Part shown: positions 38,499 through 47,998 of the stretch, one piece after another
Position numbering within the stretch: the first letter of the stretch is position 1
Layout: each line of letters starts with the position of its first letter
Virus record (IMG/VR): IMGVR_UViG_3300048672_000029
Coordinates: 1 to 50,548 of that record
DNA length: 50,548 nt
Origin: a virus
Reading direction: 5' to 3' (one strand)
Made by a program: the position numbers and the translations under genes
The notes under the pieces: generated by a model
What the model saw: only the letters and a program-made list of their open reading frames with translations
The model's database searches: none
Told to the model about the DNA's origin: nothing

Positions 38499-39058
38499 TA
38501 ACTAATCCTTGCTGCCATTACATCAGCATCTGAAATTGAACCTTCAAAAACTAAAATAGCAGATAATGCCCGTGTACTACCATCTCCAACAGCAGTGTCT
38601 GCCAGAATCTTTTCAATATACTTAGCTTTACGTGCAAGCGTATTACGAACAGCCGTCCAACCTGCATCTTGAGAAGCACCACCTACACCAGAGCGAACAC
38701 TTTGCAAAGCATCCTGCAAACCATTACGGAGATTAGCATCCGATGCATCTAACGTGCCAGTAAATGGTACGATATTCTGAAGATTAAACTGTTTACCTTG
38801 GCATTGGAGAGAACGATTAGCCCATGCCTGTGTACCATCAGGTACATCAGCAGGGGTCAAGTTAGCCCAGACAATAGCAGCACGAAGTAGATTAACGTTT
38901 ACATTAGTAGACCAAACCCAAAAGGTAGGAGCTGCTTCTTTATTAAGTTGAACTGCAAGATCAAAATAGCCATCCCCAGTCATGGGATAAGCAGCCCACG
39001 TGGGGTTGTTATTAATTGCGGTTTTGAGAGCAGTGAGTTGTGGTGCAGTGAGTGCCAT
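38498..39058 (-). CDS. Conserved phage structural protein
   Basis: A 186-residue protein of a family often seen beside tail genes. It starts M-A-L-T-A-P-Q-L-T-A-L-K, and has F-W-V-W-S-T-N-V, W-A-N-L-T-P-A-D-V-P-D-G-T, W-A-N-R-S-L-Q-C-Q-G-K-Q-F-N-L-Q, and a C-terminal V-F-E-G-S-I-S-D-A-D-V. I remember the pattern from phage tail regions, but its structure or role is not known to me. One-base overlap with the preceding stop and the following start. Confidence 0.7.
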   Translation of the reverse strand: MALTAPQLTALKTAINNNPTWAAYPMTGDGYFDLAVQLNKEAAPTFWVWSTNVNVNLLRAAIVWANLTPADVPDGTQAWANRSLQCQGKQFNLQNIVPFTGTLDASDANLRNGLQDALQSVRSGVGGASQDAGWTAVRNTLARKAKYIEKILADTAVGDGSTRALSAILVFEGSISDADVMAARIS

Positions 39059-39198
39059 TATTTTCCTTCTTTCTTGTGTAATTCTAATTGCTCTTGTAGA
39101 AGAGCGTCACGTTTATCTTGCAATTGTTTAATCTTTTCTTCGAAAGAAAGTTCTTTTTCAGGAGCTTTAGAGAAAAGTTTCTTAATATATTCAAACAT
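39058..39198 (-). CDS. 46-residue coiled-coil protein
   Basis: The ATG at 39196-39198 lies right after the preceding stop, and the TAA overlaps the next ATG (TAATG). The protein is MFEYIKKLFSK followed by a highly charged helix (E-E-K-I-K-Q-L-Q-D-K-R-D-A-L-L-Q-E-Q). The tight fit between two structural genes supports it as real. Function unknown. Confidence 0.65.
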   Translation of the reverse strand: MFEYIKKLFSKAPEKELSFEEKIKQLQDKRDALLQEQLELHKKEGK

Positions 39199-39200
39199 AA

Positions 39201-39599
39201 TTAAAGCTTAAAGATTTTATTAGTACCATTATCCCAAGTGATTGAAATATCACCACCATTAGGAGTTACTGGAAGATTAGTAGCAGTGTCGATATAAGCA
39301 ATTAGAGGGCTAGTGCCTGCTACGCCTGTATCTTTATAAATCACAATTGCTTCACAAGAAGCCCCTGATACTGCTGTATACGTTACGTCAGCAGCATCTG
39401 CTACACCTGATGTAACTGTCTTAGTTCCTAGCGTAGCTGCTGTACCAACAGTACCACTTAGAGACGATAAGTATTGATGAGCCTGAGAGAACGTATATGT
39501 ACCAGTATCTACCAATACAGCTTTAATAGTATCTCCGCTCCAAGAGATGCCTCCAGATAAGAAAGCTTCTCTCCCTTTGTCATATAGCGTATTTGCCAT
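39201..39599 (-). CDS. Conserved phage structural protein
   Basis: A 132-residue beta-rich protein beginning M-A-N-T-L-Y-D-K-G-R-E-A-F-L-S-G-G-I-S-W, then I-K-A-V-L-V-D-T-G-T-Y and a C-terminal S-I-T-W-D-N-G-T-N-K-I-F-K-L. This pattern occurs in many phages near tail and structural genes and is usually annotated as a virion protein of unknown role. Confidence 0.72.
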   Translation of the reverse strand: MANTLYDKGREAFLSGGISWSGDTIKAVLVDTGTYTFSQAHQYLSSLSGTVGTAATLGTKTVTSGVADAADVTYTAVSGASCEAIVIYKDTGVAGTSPLIAYIDTATNLPVTPNGGDISITWDNGTNKIFKL

Positions 39600-39602
39600 T
39601 TA

Positions 39603-39914
39603 TTATTTCATCCTATTAACTGAGAACACTCCCGAAGAAGCTCCTACTTGAAGAACTGCTACGTGTGTTATATCTTGCGGAAGAGCAAACATTTCTACAC
39701 CAGCAGGGAAAAGAATAGAACTGGTTGTAGCTACTGCTGAGCCTGTTCCAAACTCTACATATACATTTCCTGTACAAGCCATTCTAACGAATTTAGTGCT
39801 TGTAGGGAGCGCGATCAATTGACTAGAAGCTGAGAGGGCTACATTCGTAGCTGATACAGGATAAAGAGATTGTACTGCTTCTCCGTTATGATCTCGTTGT
39901 AGTGCTTCATTCAC
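39603..39914 (-). CDS. Small virion-type protein, GTG start
   Basis: A 103-residue beta-rich protein. It starts with GTG at 39912-39914, overlapping the TGA of the upstream 48-codon gene (GTGA). The pattern A-L-S-A-S-S-Q-L-I-A-L-P then F-V-R-M-A-C-T-G-N-V-Y-V-E-F-G and V-L-Q-V-G-A-S-S-G-V-F is common in small phage structural proteins near tail genes. Probably a minor virion component. Confidence 0.68.
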   Translation of the reverse strand: MNEALQRDHNGEAVQSLYPVSATNVALSASSQLIALPTSTKFVRMACTGNVYVEFGTGSAVATTSSILFPAGVEMFALPQDITHVAVLQVGASSGVFSVNRMK

Positions 39915-40057
39915 TTCTTCTTACCTTTTTTAGCTTGCTTAGCACCTTTAGCTTCAACCTTCTTAAATTTAGAACTCTCACCTTTTTCGTGTTTCTTAGT
40001 TCCAGATTTACCAGATTTAGCTTCTTGATAACCTTGCTTAAACGGATTGGTAGCCAT
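39911..40057 (-). CDS. 48-residue lysine-rich protein
   Basis: The ATG at 40055-40057 overlaps the TAA of the upstream gene (TAATG), and its stop overlaps the next start. The protein begins M-A-T-N-P-F-K-Q-G-Y-Q-E-A-K and is about one third Lys, ending K-K-G-K-K-K. It is too short for a fold of its own and probably binds nucleic acid or packs with it in the head. Supported by coupling to both neighbours. Confidence 0.65.
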   Translation of the reverse strand: MATNPFKQGYQEAKSGKSGTKKHEKGESSKFKKVEAKGAKQAKKGKKK

Positions 40058-40338
40058 TATTTTTTCTTCCTTTGACGAGAGTCGTATTGATTCATAGCTC
40101 TATTCTTACTAGCTGAAAGAACTTGCGTATTGCTTTTCTTATTATTACGAGGATTGGAATCTTTATGGTCAATATCCTTCCCATCTCCCTTACGCACTTT
40201 TCCTGCTTTCATAGCTTCGCTACGAGCAGCATTTCTAGAGGCTCTATCCTTCTTACTAGAAGCTTTAGAGTTATATTCTCGTTGGCGAATACTGTCTGCT
40301 GTAGCATTGGCTTTAAATTGGCCTTTACGAGGCATCAT
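40057..40338 (-). CDS. Small basic HNH-like DNA-binding protein
   Basis: A 93-residue very basic protein. The core K-V-R-K-G-D-G-K-D-I-D-H-K-D-S-N-P-R-N-N-K-K-S-N resembles the D-H and N positions of HNH nucleases. Proteins of this kind are common at this place in podovirus late modules and are often labelled HNH endonuclease. Only the central motif is present, with no zinc pairs, so it may bind DNA without cutting. Overlaps the upstream gene by 4 bases. Confidence 0.65.
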   Translation of the reverse strand: MMPRKGQFKANATADSIRQREYNSKASSKKDRASRNAARSEAMKAGKVRKGDGKDIDHKDSNPRNNKKSNTQVLSASKNRAMNQYDSRQRKKK

Positions 40339-40928
40339 TTTCCTTTCAGCTTTGTGAGAGTGTCTTCTAAGATTTTCTTAATCTTAGGGTCTTTTGTTTT
40401 AGAGATTTCTGTGAGAAGCTCTCTAATACTCTCTGGGCTTCTAATCTCAGCATGTTGAGCCTTTAGTTCTGCCGTAGTGAACTGAGCAGCTTTAATCATA
40501 TCAGCTTCAGTGTTTAAAGGCTTCACAGGAGCTTCAGGAGCCTTTTGTTTAGGCTTGTCAATACCTAACCAGCTTGGAGGGTTTCTAAAGGCTTCCTCGG
40601 CCCTTTGCCAAGGCAACATCTTTCCAATGTTTTGTACTAAACCTTCTGCTACACCTTTAAGACCAGAGACCATTTGATCTACTGATCCTTCCGATCTTCC
40701 TTGGATGATTCCTGCTGCTTTCCCTGCTGTACGTACGACAGTACCTACTGCAATAGGAACAGCTAAAGCTGGATTTTCAGCAGTAGCTTCTCTAGCAAAA
40801 GCTCCCCATTCAGCGTTAGCTAATTTATTCTGCCCTTCCTGTGTAGTAGCTTTATATCTAGCCATATACAATTCAGAATGAGCCTGATTAGCTAACTCCC
40901 AAGGAGGCATATCCTCATTTACTGGCAT
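40335..40928 (-). CDS. Virion-module protein, unknown
   Basis: A 197-residue protein. The ATG at 40928 (M-P-V-N-E-D-M-P-P-W-E-L) is chosen because it overlaps the end of the preceding gene by only 14 bases and has AAGG upstream; an earlier GTG/TTG-type start would overlap by 70 or more. It has an Ala/Gly-rich middle (A-L-A-V-P-I-A-V-G-T-V-V-R-T-A-G-K-A-A-G) that could contact membrane, and a Lys-rich helical C-terminus. It follows the ejection protein genes and may be part of that group. Confidence 0.65.
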   Translation of the reverse strand: MPVNEDMPPWELANQAHSELYMARYKATTQEGQNKLANAEWGAFAREATAENPALAVPIAVGTVVRTAGKAAGIIQGRSEGSVDQMVSGLKGVAEGLVQNIGKMLPWQRAEEAFRNPPSWLGIDKPKQKAPEAPVKPLNTEADMIKAAQFTTAELKAQHAEIRSPESIRELLTEISKTKDPKIKKILEDTLTKLKGK

Positions 40929-42741
40929 TATCAACCTTAGTGTAATTAGAAGGGCTACGAGCACTTCCACCATTAAACCTATAACCATTCATAACATCTC
41001 CGGGTTTTAGTCCTTCTAAGAAATATCCAGGAATCCAGCGATGTTTATTTTCTTCCCAATATTTTTGGTAGTCTGTACTTCCATCCATATGGGCAGCTAT
41101 GTGTATTAATTGGTTAATACCAGCTTGAGCAGATTTCAGATTTTCAATCTCTAAAGCAGCAGCTCTATATTCAGAACCTGTAAGTCCTTGCTTATTCAAC
41201 GGTTCGAATACAATACCACTCCCTGTAAATTTAATATCCACAGTGTCAGCAACTTTAGCGTCTTCTTTACGACCTACTAAAGAAGCTCCACCACCAGCAG
41301 CTAAACCTCTAGGAAGCACTTTCTCTAATTTCTTTTGTACGCCATCAATGATAGCAGGAGTATAAGACATTTCAAAAGTCTTTTGGCAAGCTCCTAATGC
41401 TTGTGGATCGAGAGTACCATTCTTGGCAAACTCCCCATATTCACTAGAAGCACAGAATGCTGCGATTCCTTTTAGTTGCTTAGGATCAGCACCTTTATCT
41501 AATAGCTCTCCAGTTTGCTTAAGCATCTGGTTAATTGAATTAGAAGCTTGTGCTTTAACTAGATCAGGTTCTGCAATCTTCCCACCTTTTAGATCGGAGA
41601 GAGCACCTTTCAATACTTTCAATACACCTTCTTCTGCATTAGGATCGCCTATTACAGCAGGAACAAAATCTTTACTGCCTATGTTCACTCCTGAGAGGAG
41701 AGACAAAGCGCGTATAGACTCTTTAGATACTGTTAAAGCAGTGGCAGGATTGTTACCAAACATTTTGTTTGCAACAACAGCCCCGAATACTTTAGGGTCA
41801 TTAGAAGCAGCAAGCTGCAATGTCATCACTCTACGATTGTATTCATTCTCAAGTTTAGCTATATCAGCTTTAGGATCAAGCATTTGTTGACCAAGCTTGA
41901 AAGCATCGTCAAACACTGTCTTGAAATGTGTAGCGTATTGAGGATTCGTTCTAGCTCCTGCATAAAGAGCAGCACTAATATTGTTATACTGAGACGTTAG
42001 ATAGTGAGCAGCTTCTTCAGGATTCATCTTACCGCTAGTAACCTGTGCTCGTAAATCCTTACTAAGAGATTGGAAACTCTCTAGGTGAGAACCTGCAAGC
42101 ATGTTAGTAGTTTGGAAAGCTGTTTCTTCAGCTTCTCGTTTGGCTACTTCAGCATTATACCTACCAAGCTGCATATCCTGATCTTGCTTGCGATATAAGG
42201 CATCAGTATCTGCTTTAGCTCGTATAGTGCTCTTATGAGCAGCTACAATAGAAGATTTAAGTTCTTCAGACGAGTTAGGAGGGATTACATATCCTGCTGT
42301 AGCAGCTTGTGAAAGATCAGCATACTTCCTGTCTCTCTCAGCTTTAATCTCTGCTTCAGCATCTCCTATTTCAGAATTACCTTTAAGAGCACCAGCAGCT
42401 TTATTAAGCTCATCAATAAACTGTGCATTACCTGCAGCATGTTTACGGAAGTTAGCTCTACTCATAGCGCCAGCCATAGCTGCTGTTAAACTTCCTTGTA
42501 GCAATCCAGACGAGATAGTGTTCTCAGCATCTACATAAGAATTAACTACAGCATTCTGCTTATCAAGCAAATCTTGCTTACGCTGAGCTTGCAACCCTTT
42601 AACGAAATAATCTCCAATCTCGTTAATAACACTTCCTGATAATGCAGAAGTTTCTTTAGCTGCTTGTACAGGAGTTACGACAGTAGAGCCAGCCCCCTGA
42701 GGGGCGGCTAAGTCTGTGGCATTTACACTGAAATCTGCCAT
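40915..42741 (-). CDS. Internal virion (ejection) protein, gp15-like
   Basis: A 608-residue largely helical protein, rich in Ala, Lys, Glu and Gln, located after the large ejection protein. The length is near T7 gp15 (747) and it occupies the same module, though the order with the large protein is reversed compared with T7. It would sit in the head core and leave with the DNA to help form the trans-envelope channel. No catalytic motif is evident. Identification is by length, composition and synteny. Confidence 0.68.
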   Translation of the reverse strand: MADFSVNATDLAAPQGAGSTVVTPVQAAKETSALSGSVINEIGDYFVKGLQAQRKQDLLDKQNAVVNSYVDAENTISSGLLQGSLTAAMAGAMSRANFRKHAAGNAQFIDELNKAAGALKGNSEIGDAEAEIKAERDRKYADLSQAATAGYVIPPNSSEELKSSIVAAHKSTIRAKADTDALYRKQDQDMQLGRYNAEVAKREAEETAFQTTNMLAGSHLESFQSLSKDLRAQVTSGKMNPEEAAHYLTSQYNNISAALYAGARTNPQYATHFKTVFDDAFKLGQQMLDPKADIAKLENEYNRRVMTLQLAASNDPKVFGAVVANKMFGNNPATALTVSKESIRALSLLSGVNIGSKDFVPAVIGDPNAEEGVLKVLKGALSDLKGGKIAEPDLVKAQASNSINQMLKQTGELLDKGADPKQLKGIAAFCASSEYGEFAKNGTLDPQALGACQKTFEMSYTPAIIDGVQKKLEKVLPRGLAAGGGASLVGRKEDAKVADTVDIKFTGSGIVFEPLNKQGLTGSEYRAAALEIENLKSAQAGINQLIHIAAHMDGSTDYQKYWEENKHRWIPGYFLEGLKPGDVMNGYRFNGGSARSPSNYTKVDNASK

Positions 42742-45700
42742 TATTTATCTTTCATTTCTTTATTGTCTTTCATAGCCTTCTCGAAATCGTCTACAATAGA
42801 CAACGCTAAAGCTTTCTGATCGTCAGCAATAGGGGCTTTTCTTATATCGTCTCGTAATGATCCGATAGTAGGAAGTTGCATACGTTTCATAATAGCAGAA
42901 GATAAAGCATTATCTCGTCCCATCATATCCTTTTCAAACTCTCCAAGAATGATTCGTTGGCCTACAGGATCGTTAGCATAGGCTTTCATAACCATGCCGC
43001 TAATCTTAATAGCCCATTCTGGATTTGTATTGTCATCATCTAACTGTTCAGTTAAATAACGCTTCATTAAGTTGTAATCAGATAAGACAGTATCTCTGTG
43101 CTTCTTCTCTTCTGTTCTCCATTTATCCGTAAGCTCGAATAGCTCTCTAGGTTTCTTAGTAGGGATACCGAACATCTGAGCAACTGCTTCGTAGTTGGTA
43201 AGCCCTTGCTCTATAAGCAATCCATTCTTATCCCAAATCTTCCCTGTCTCCAAGATCATCTGAGCTTTGAACATATTACTAGCTCCAGAGAATATCTTAG
43301 CTGTTTCTTTCAAAACTGCTAATCCTGTCTCCGTAGTATCGTCTGGACTATCTTTAAGACCAAAATACCTAGCTGCAGCACCTAAAGCATTAGGAAGTCT
43401 ACCACCATCCTTCAAGAATAGCTGTCCTGATGGGCTATTAAGAACAGCTTGCATCATACCGCCTTGAGTGAAGACAGCTCCAAATATCTTAGACCATCCT
43501 GTAATATCGTAAGGAGCCATAGCAGAGAAATCTAGATTAACATCTTTTCCTGCTAGTACAGACAACGTATGGTTGAGTAAAGAGCTTTCCAATCCGTCTA
43601 CTAATGTTTCTCTCCAGAACTTATCATCTGGAAGAACGTCTGTACCTAAAGCTGCAGCAATAATAGCTGCTGTAGGCGTTCCCCACAATATACTGTCTGC
43701 TAAGAACATTCTAACCCTATCCATGCCATCAATACGCCTATTGGAATATTGCAGAGCCATCTTATGTGGAACTTGTAAGAAGTTTACCAAGACAGCAGGA
43801 GTAGTTTGATTATAAGGCATATCTCCAGCAAAATTCATTTCACCAGAAATAGCTCTTGTTTCAGAATGTATAGCATCTCTAACAGAAGGATCAAGAACGT
43901 TTACGCCTTCTCTAAGTTTCCTATCGTATACAGCAGCAGCGTGCCCAACAATGTTAAAGCTTTCACCAGCGTCAAAACCATACTTACGCATAGGTACAGT
44001 AGTGTACTTGGTAAGAGTAGTCATAACTTTATTAGACTTATCAGCAGCATCTAGTAATGTTCCACGAATAAGATTGCTCTTATCAACAGAAGCTACTAAA
44101 CCGCTTCGTTCAATGAAGTCATTAAAAGCTTGATGCTTAGCAGATAGACGCATACCTGGATTCATTACTCCAGTGATATATCCACCAACTAAATCAAAGA
44201 TGCTTCCTGAAGCCCATCCTGTAGGATTATAAGCTATAGTACGCAAGAACTGATGAGGCTGTACCACCCACTGACGAAGAACGTTACTGACAATAGTTGT
44301 CGTATATACAGAACTCTTTAATGCCCCTGTCAGAGATTTATCTGACATTTGCAAAGCTCCACGTTCAACAGCAGATAATACAGAACCCCCCACTTTAGCA
44401 TTAACGCTCGCCTTTCCAGCTATTGAAGCCGTTAAGTTAAGCAGTTGCTTAAGTGTTTCATCCATACTATTGATGTAACCATTCTCTAAATACTTAATGT
44501 ATTCGAAATTAGACCTAGCATCTCTAAGTTCTTTATCTGTAAATCTTCCTTTACCGCCTAATTGATTGGCAGAGCTAGGGAAAGTTTTACCTCCATAAGC
44601 ATTAGCTGGAATGACATTATCAAATTGTCTTACGAATCTAGCTTTAGCACCTTCTAGCATAGGACGTGTAACAATACGTCCTGAGATGCTCTTAGCAGCC
44701 CTCTCAGCGCTTTCTACAGGGCTGACGATATAACTACCATCACCTAAGTGATTCATGCCGCTAGCGTCTTCTAAGACCTTTCCACGCCTACGTTGAGCAA
44801 TACGACCAGAAGCAGAATTCACATCCCACCACTCGTTAGTTCCTCTACGCATTCCATTAACGTCCCCACGTACTACATATTCTTTTCCAGTGTTTCTGGC
44901 TAAACTGTCTGCAAAGTGTTGTGCTTCAGCAGTGTCTTTGGCTACAGCTATTGTGCGTATCTTCTTACTTCCGTTAGGGAGAGTGGACACTTCATCAATG
45001 AACTGAGCATTCTTCTTATACTGAGTTTGGAAATAGCCTTCTCTGTAAGGCAACACCATATCGCTGTCTCTAAAACCTCTGAGATATTCGTTAGGAGTGT
45101 TACGAACAATCATATGCTCCACTTCTATACCATTTACTTCAATAGGTCTACGAAGCCTAGCGTAAGTGCCCCCAGCAGCATACAAGATGTCTGCTTCGCC
45201 TTTACCATGTCTGATTACGTCATCTATAGCAGGATCATAAAACCATCCTATATTAGTATTCTTGACTATAGGCTTAGCATACAATTCGGTATTAGCATTC
45301 TTAAACATTTGAAAGCCATTAGCATTCAATGTCTTAACTACGTCTGCATTTTCTAAGTAGTAATGAGTGTTCCAAAAATCTCTAAACACTCGTATACTTT
45401 CAATCTCTTCGGCATTGAATCTAAGCGTTAAAGCATTAGGATCAAACTTAATACCATTAGCATTTGCTTCTTGCAGATAACGAGTAATTGCTTCTTGTCT
45501 ATCCTTAGGAAATTTAACAAACCTATTAGTGAAATCTTCCACCTTAGTAAGCAGAAGCTTTTCAAATCTAGAGATGTGATCTGTAGCTACAGAAGCAGCA
45601 CCAGTGATCTTAGGATCAAGCATAGAAGCTGCATCCATAAGATTACGAGCCAAGCTTCCGCTACGCTCTGTAATAGTGGCTGAGAAGCTATCTGTTACGT

Positions 45701-47429
45701 TACGCTTAGTGATGAGTTGTTCAAACTCCTCAATATCGTTACTTGTAATTTCATGAGAAGTAGAGACACGAATCTTATAGCTCCCTTCCACACCTTGCGA
45801 TTCAGCAAGAGTAGTAGGAACATAATCCAGCCCATCTTTACGCATCAGCGTAATGTCTTCATCCTTAATACCATACTTACGTAGAGCATATTTAGCTTGC
45901 TCTATTGCATCAGTAGCGGTGAGGAAACCTCCCTCGCTAGTGCCATATAACACATCCACCTTAACTCTATTACCAAGAATCGAAACACCTGTCTCAGCAT
46001 CATTAGCAACTAAGCCTTCAGCAGCTTTGAAATCATTAACCACTAAAGCTCTAGCTTGAGCCTTCTCACCTTGCGTAAAAGTAATTGCTCCAGTGTCAGT
46101 AAGATTGTCTATAACCTCTTGAGATACACCAAGCTCTTTACGAAGATTCCTATCTACGTCCACAACCTTAGCTGTAACAGCTCCAGTTTCTGTGGCTGCT
46201 TGTGGCATAATATCGTTTACAATTGCTTGCTCACGAGATGCTCCATGTAGAGCACCAGCCACTTCACCTGATTGATCTTTTACTACTGCTTCGTGAATAC
46301 CTCTAGCTTTTTCTGGATTAGCTTGAGCTACAACATTAGCAGGAGCTGCAGGATTCTCTAGACGAATAGGAGAATTCATTTCTATTCGTTTAATTCCATC
46401 TTCTAGCTTCTTGTAAGGAGGGTTAACTCTATCGTCTACAAGCTCCCATTTAGCAGGATGAACAATCTCATCTATGCCTTTAGAAGCCCCTCCAGAGGCT
46501 CTAGGAACGGCTTTAGTACCACGTACTATCTGCCCTATACCTACAGCATCTAAAATCGGTGAGAGATTATCTATCCACTTCTCTCCGCTAGAATATCCAC
46601 CTTCTTCAAATATCTTCTTAATCAAATCGGCTTGAGCAAATTGATTATCGTTGCTAAATAGAATGCCATTAGACTTGCTAATGCCTTCTAGAATTGTCTT
46701 AGCAACATGCACTCTCTGATCTGCAGGAATGTTGTTCAAGCTGTCTTTCAGCTTTTGTGTTGCACTTCCTGAAGATGCTAAATTCTTTAATGTTTCCCAA
46801 AAGCTTAAAGGCTTGCCTTGTGCTGCAGCAATCCCTTCAGAAGCTTTCGATACATTTATTGCATTGGCAAAAGGCATGCCAATCATGGCTGCGGCATTAA
46901 GCCCTTGCCCTTCACTATCCAAGCTTGCTACATAAGCATTAACTAAACCCTGTACTGCATTCCTAGATTCGTAGATTTTACGAATAGAATCAGCAGAAGA
47001 GATACGAGCAGCTTCTTGATATTGATTTTCACCTTTGCTCCCAGCAGCTAAACTTTGTGAATGTAAAAGAGAAGAAGAATCTTTTAAATACCTAGAAGAC
47101 TTCAAGCCTTCGGCTGCTTTCCTCTTATCTTCTATAGAGATGTTCTTATCTCCTAGAATAGACATAAGCCCTTCCATATCTAATTTGGAAGCTGCTTTAT
47201 CTACGTTCTCTTTTTGCATCTCGAAGGAGGCAGGGTTGTTCTCCTGCCCATCCTTCATAAGCACTTGATAAGTGCCAACAGGATCATCCGACATCATAGA
47301 GGCAGTAGCTGCCCTATTCCGTATAGACCCTGCAGGGATTAAGGACGGAGCTAGAGGCGTTCCAACAATTTCATGAAGCTCTACAGGAGCTGTTTGAGCA
47401 CCAAAGCTCTCGTCTAAAAAATCCACCAT
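42741..47429 (-). CDS. Very large internal virion (ejection) protein, gp16-like
   Basis: A 1562-residue protein, the longest in the genome and larger than T7 gp16 (1318). It is mostly helical, with an Ala/Gly-rich hydrophobic stretch near 1260-1290 (W-G-T-P-T-A-A-I-I-A-A-A-L-G) and one near 1085-1110 that could insert in a membrane. I see no N-terminal lytic transglycosylase motif (E-S with later G-L-M-Q) such as T7 gp16 has. It is probably the main ejection channel component. Confidence 0.72.
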   Translation of the reverse strand: MVDFLDESFGAQTAPVELHEIVGTPLAPSLIPAGSIRNRAATASMMSDDPVGTYQVLMKDGQENNPASFEMQKENVDKAASKLDMEGLMSILGDKNISIEDKRKAAEGLKSSRYLKDSSSLLHSQSLAAGSKGENQYQEAARISSADSIRKIYESRNAVQGLVNAYVASLDSEGQGLNAAAMIGMPFANAINVSKASEGIAAAQGKPLSFWETLKNLASSGSATQKLKDSLNNIPADQRVHVAKTILEGISKSNGILFSNDNQFAQADLIKKIFEEGGYSSGEKWIDNLSPILDAVGIGQIVRGTKAVPRASGGASKGIDEIVHPAKWELVDDRVNPPYKKLEDGIKRIEMNSPIRLENPAAPANVVAQANPEKARGIHEAVVKDQSGEVAGALHGASREQAIVNDIMPQAATETGAVTAKVVDVDRNLRKELGVSQEVIDNLTDTGAITFTQGEKAQARALVVNDFKAAEGLVANDAETGVSILGNRVKVDVLYGTSEGGFLTATDAIEQAKYALRKYGIKDEDITLMRKDGLDYVPTTLAESQGVEGSYKIRVSTSHEITSNDIEEFEQLITKRNVTDSFSATITERSGSLARNLMDAASMLDPKITGAASVATDHISRFEKLLLTKVEDFTNRFVKFPKDRQEAITRYLQEANANGIKFDPNALTLRFNAEEIESIRVFRDFWNTHYYLENADVVKTLNANGFQMFKNANTELYAKPIVKNTNIGWFYDPAIDDVIRHGKGEADILYAAGGTYARLRRPIEVNGIEVEHMIVRNTPNEYLRGFRDSDMVLPYREGYFQTQYKKNAQFIDEVSTLPNGSKKIRTIAVAKDTAEAQHFADSLARNTGKEYVVRGDVNGMRRGTNEWWDVNSASGRIAQRRRGKVLEDASGMNHLGDGSYIVSPVESAERAAKSISGRIVTRPMLEGAKARFVRQFDNVIPANAYGGKTFPSSANQLGGKGRFTDKELRDARSNFEYIKYLENGYINSMDETLKQLLNLTASIAGKASVNAKVGGSVLSAVERGALQMSDKSLTGALKSSVYTTTIVSNVLRQWVVQPHQFLRTIAYNPTGWASGSIFDLVGGYITGVMNPGMRLSAKHQAFNDFIERSGLVASVDKSNLIRGTLLDAADKSNKVMTTLTKYTTVPMRKYGFDAGESFNIVGHAAAVYDRKLREGVNVLDPSVRDAIHSETRAISGEMNFAGDMPYNQTTPAVLVNFLQVPHKMALQYSNRRIDGMDRVRMFLADSILWGTPTAAIIAAALGTDVLPDDKFWRETLVDGLESSLLNHTLSVLAGKDVNLDFSAMAPYDITGWSKIFGAVFTQGGMMQAVLNSPSGQLFLKDGGRLPNALGAAARYFGLKDSPDDTTETGLAVLKETAKIFSGASNMFKAQMILETGKIWDKNGLLIEQGLTNYEAVAQMFGIPTKKPRELFELTDKWRTEEKKHRDTVLSDYNLMKRYLTEQLDDDNTNPEWAIKISGMVMKAYANDPVGQRIILGEFEKDMMGRDNALSSAIMKRMQLPTIGSLRDDIRKAPIADDQKALALSIVDDFEKAMKDNKEMKDK

Positions 47430-47437
47430 TCTATTCC

Positions 47438-47998
47438 TTAATTATCACCACGTTGGTTGTAATCTACACCAGACCAATTAGTAGTAGGAGTTGAAGCAGT
47501 AGAACCACTGCTACCAAAGATACTCTTAGTACCTCCAGCTTCTCTGAACATACTTGTAGAAATTCCAAATATTTGATCTTGGAATTGAGCATCACTACGT
47601 AGGTTGTCAGCTCTTCCAATGAAGTCAGCAGCATTCTGAGCAAATTGTCCAGTACGTTCTGCTGTAGCAATACTTCCTAAGTTTCTACCAATACCGACAT
47701 CTAGGTTAGTATCTAGAACACCTAGAGCACCTTGCTCACCAGAGCTACCTACTACTCCAGAATTGCTAGACATTTGTAATACACGAGCACGTTTGATACG
47801 CTCTTCTCTTACTTGCTGTCTACGTTCTGCCATAGCTGCTGCAGCATTGCTAGCCTTCTGTTCACCAGCTATTTTAGTCTGTTCATCTCTAGCTCTATTA
47901 GCTGCTTCATTAGCTTTATTCCTATCATCTACCCCCTGAACAAAACTAGCTACACTTAGGCCAGCAGTGATATAAGGGAGGGCTGCTGCTACAGGCAT
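47438..47998 (-). CDS. Internal virion protein, gp14-like
   Basis: A 186-residue protein with a hydrophobic N-terminus (A-A-A-L-P-Y-I-T-A-G-L-S-V-A-S-F-V), a long Ala/Arg/Glu/Lys coiled coil (about 28-75), and an M-S-S-N-S-G-V-V-G-S-S-G-E motif. This last motif and the overall layout are typical of the gp14-like internal proteins of podoviruses, which are ejected first and insert in the outer membrane. It sits directly before the large ejection protein, as expected. Confidence 0.78.
   Translation of the reverse strand: MPVAAALPYITAGLSVASFVQGVDDRNKANEAANRARDEQTKIAGEQKASNAAAAMAERRQQVREERIKRARVLQMSSNSGVVGSSGEQGALGVLDTNLDVGIGRNLGSIATAERTGQFAQNAADFIGRADNLRSDAQFQDQIFGISTSMFREAGGTKSIFGSSGSTASTPTTNWSGVDYNQRGDN

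Noticed and set aside
44916-45356. 146-codon plus-strand frame opposite the large ejection protein
   Set aside because: Antisense to a continuous 1562-codon gene, with no RBS and no recognisable domain. Several similar plus-strand frames in 41-47 kb are rejected for the same reason.
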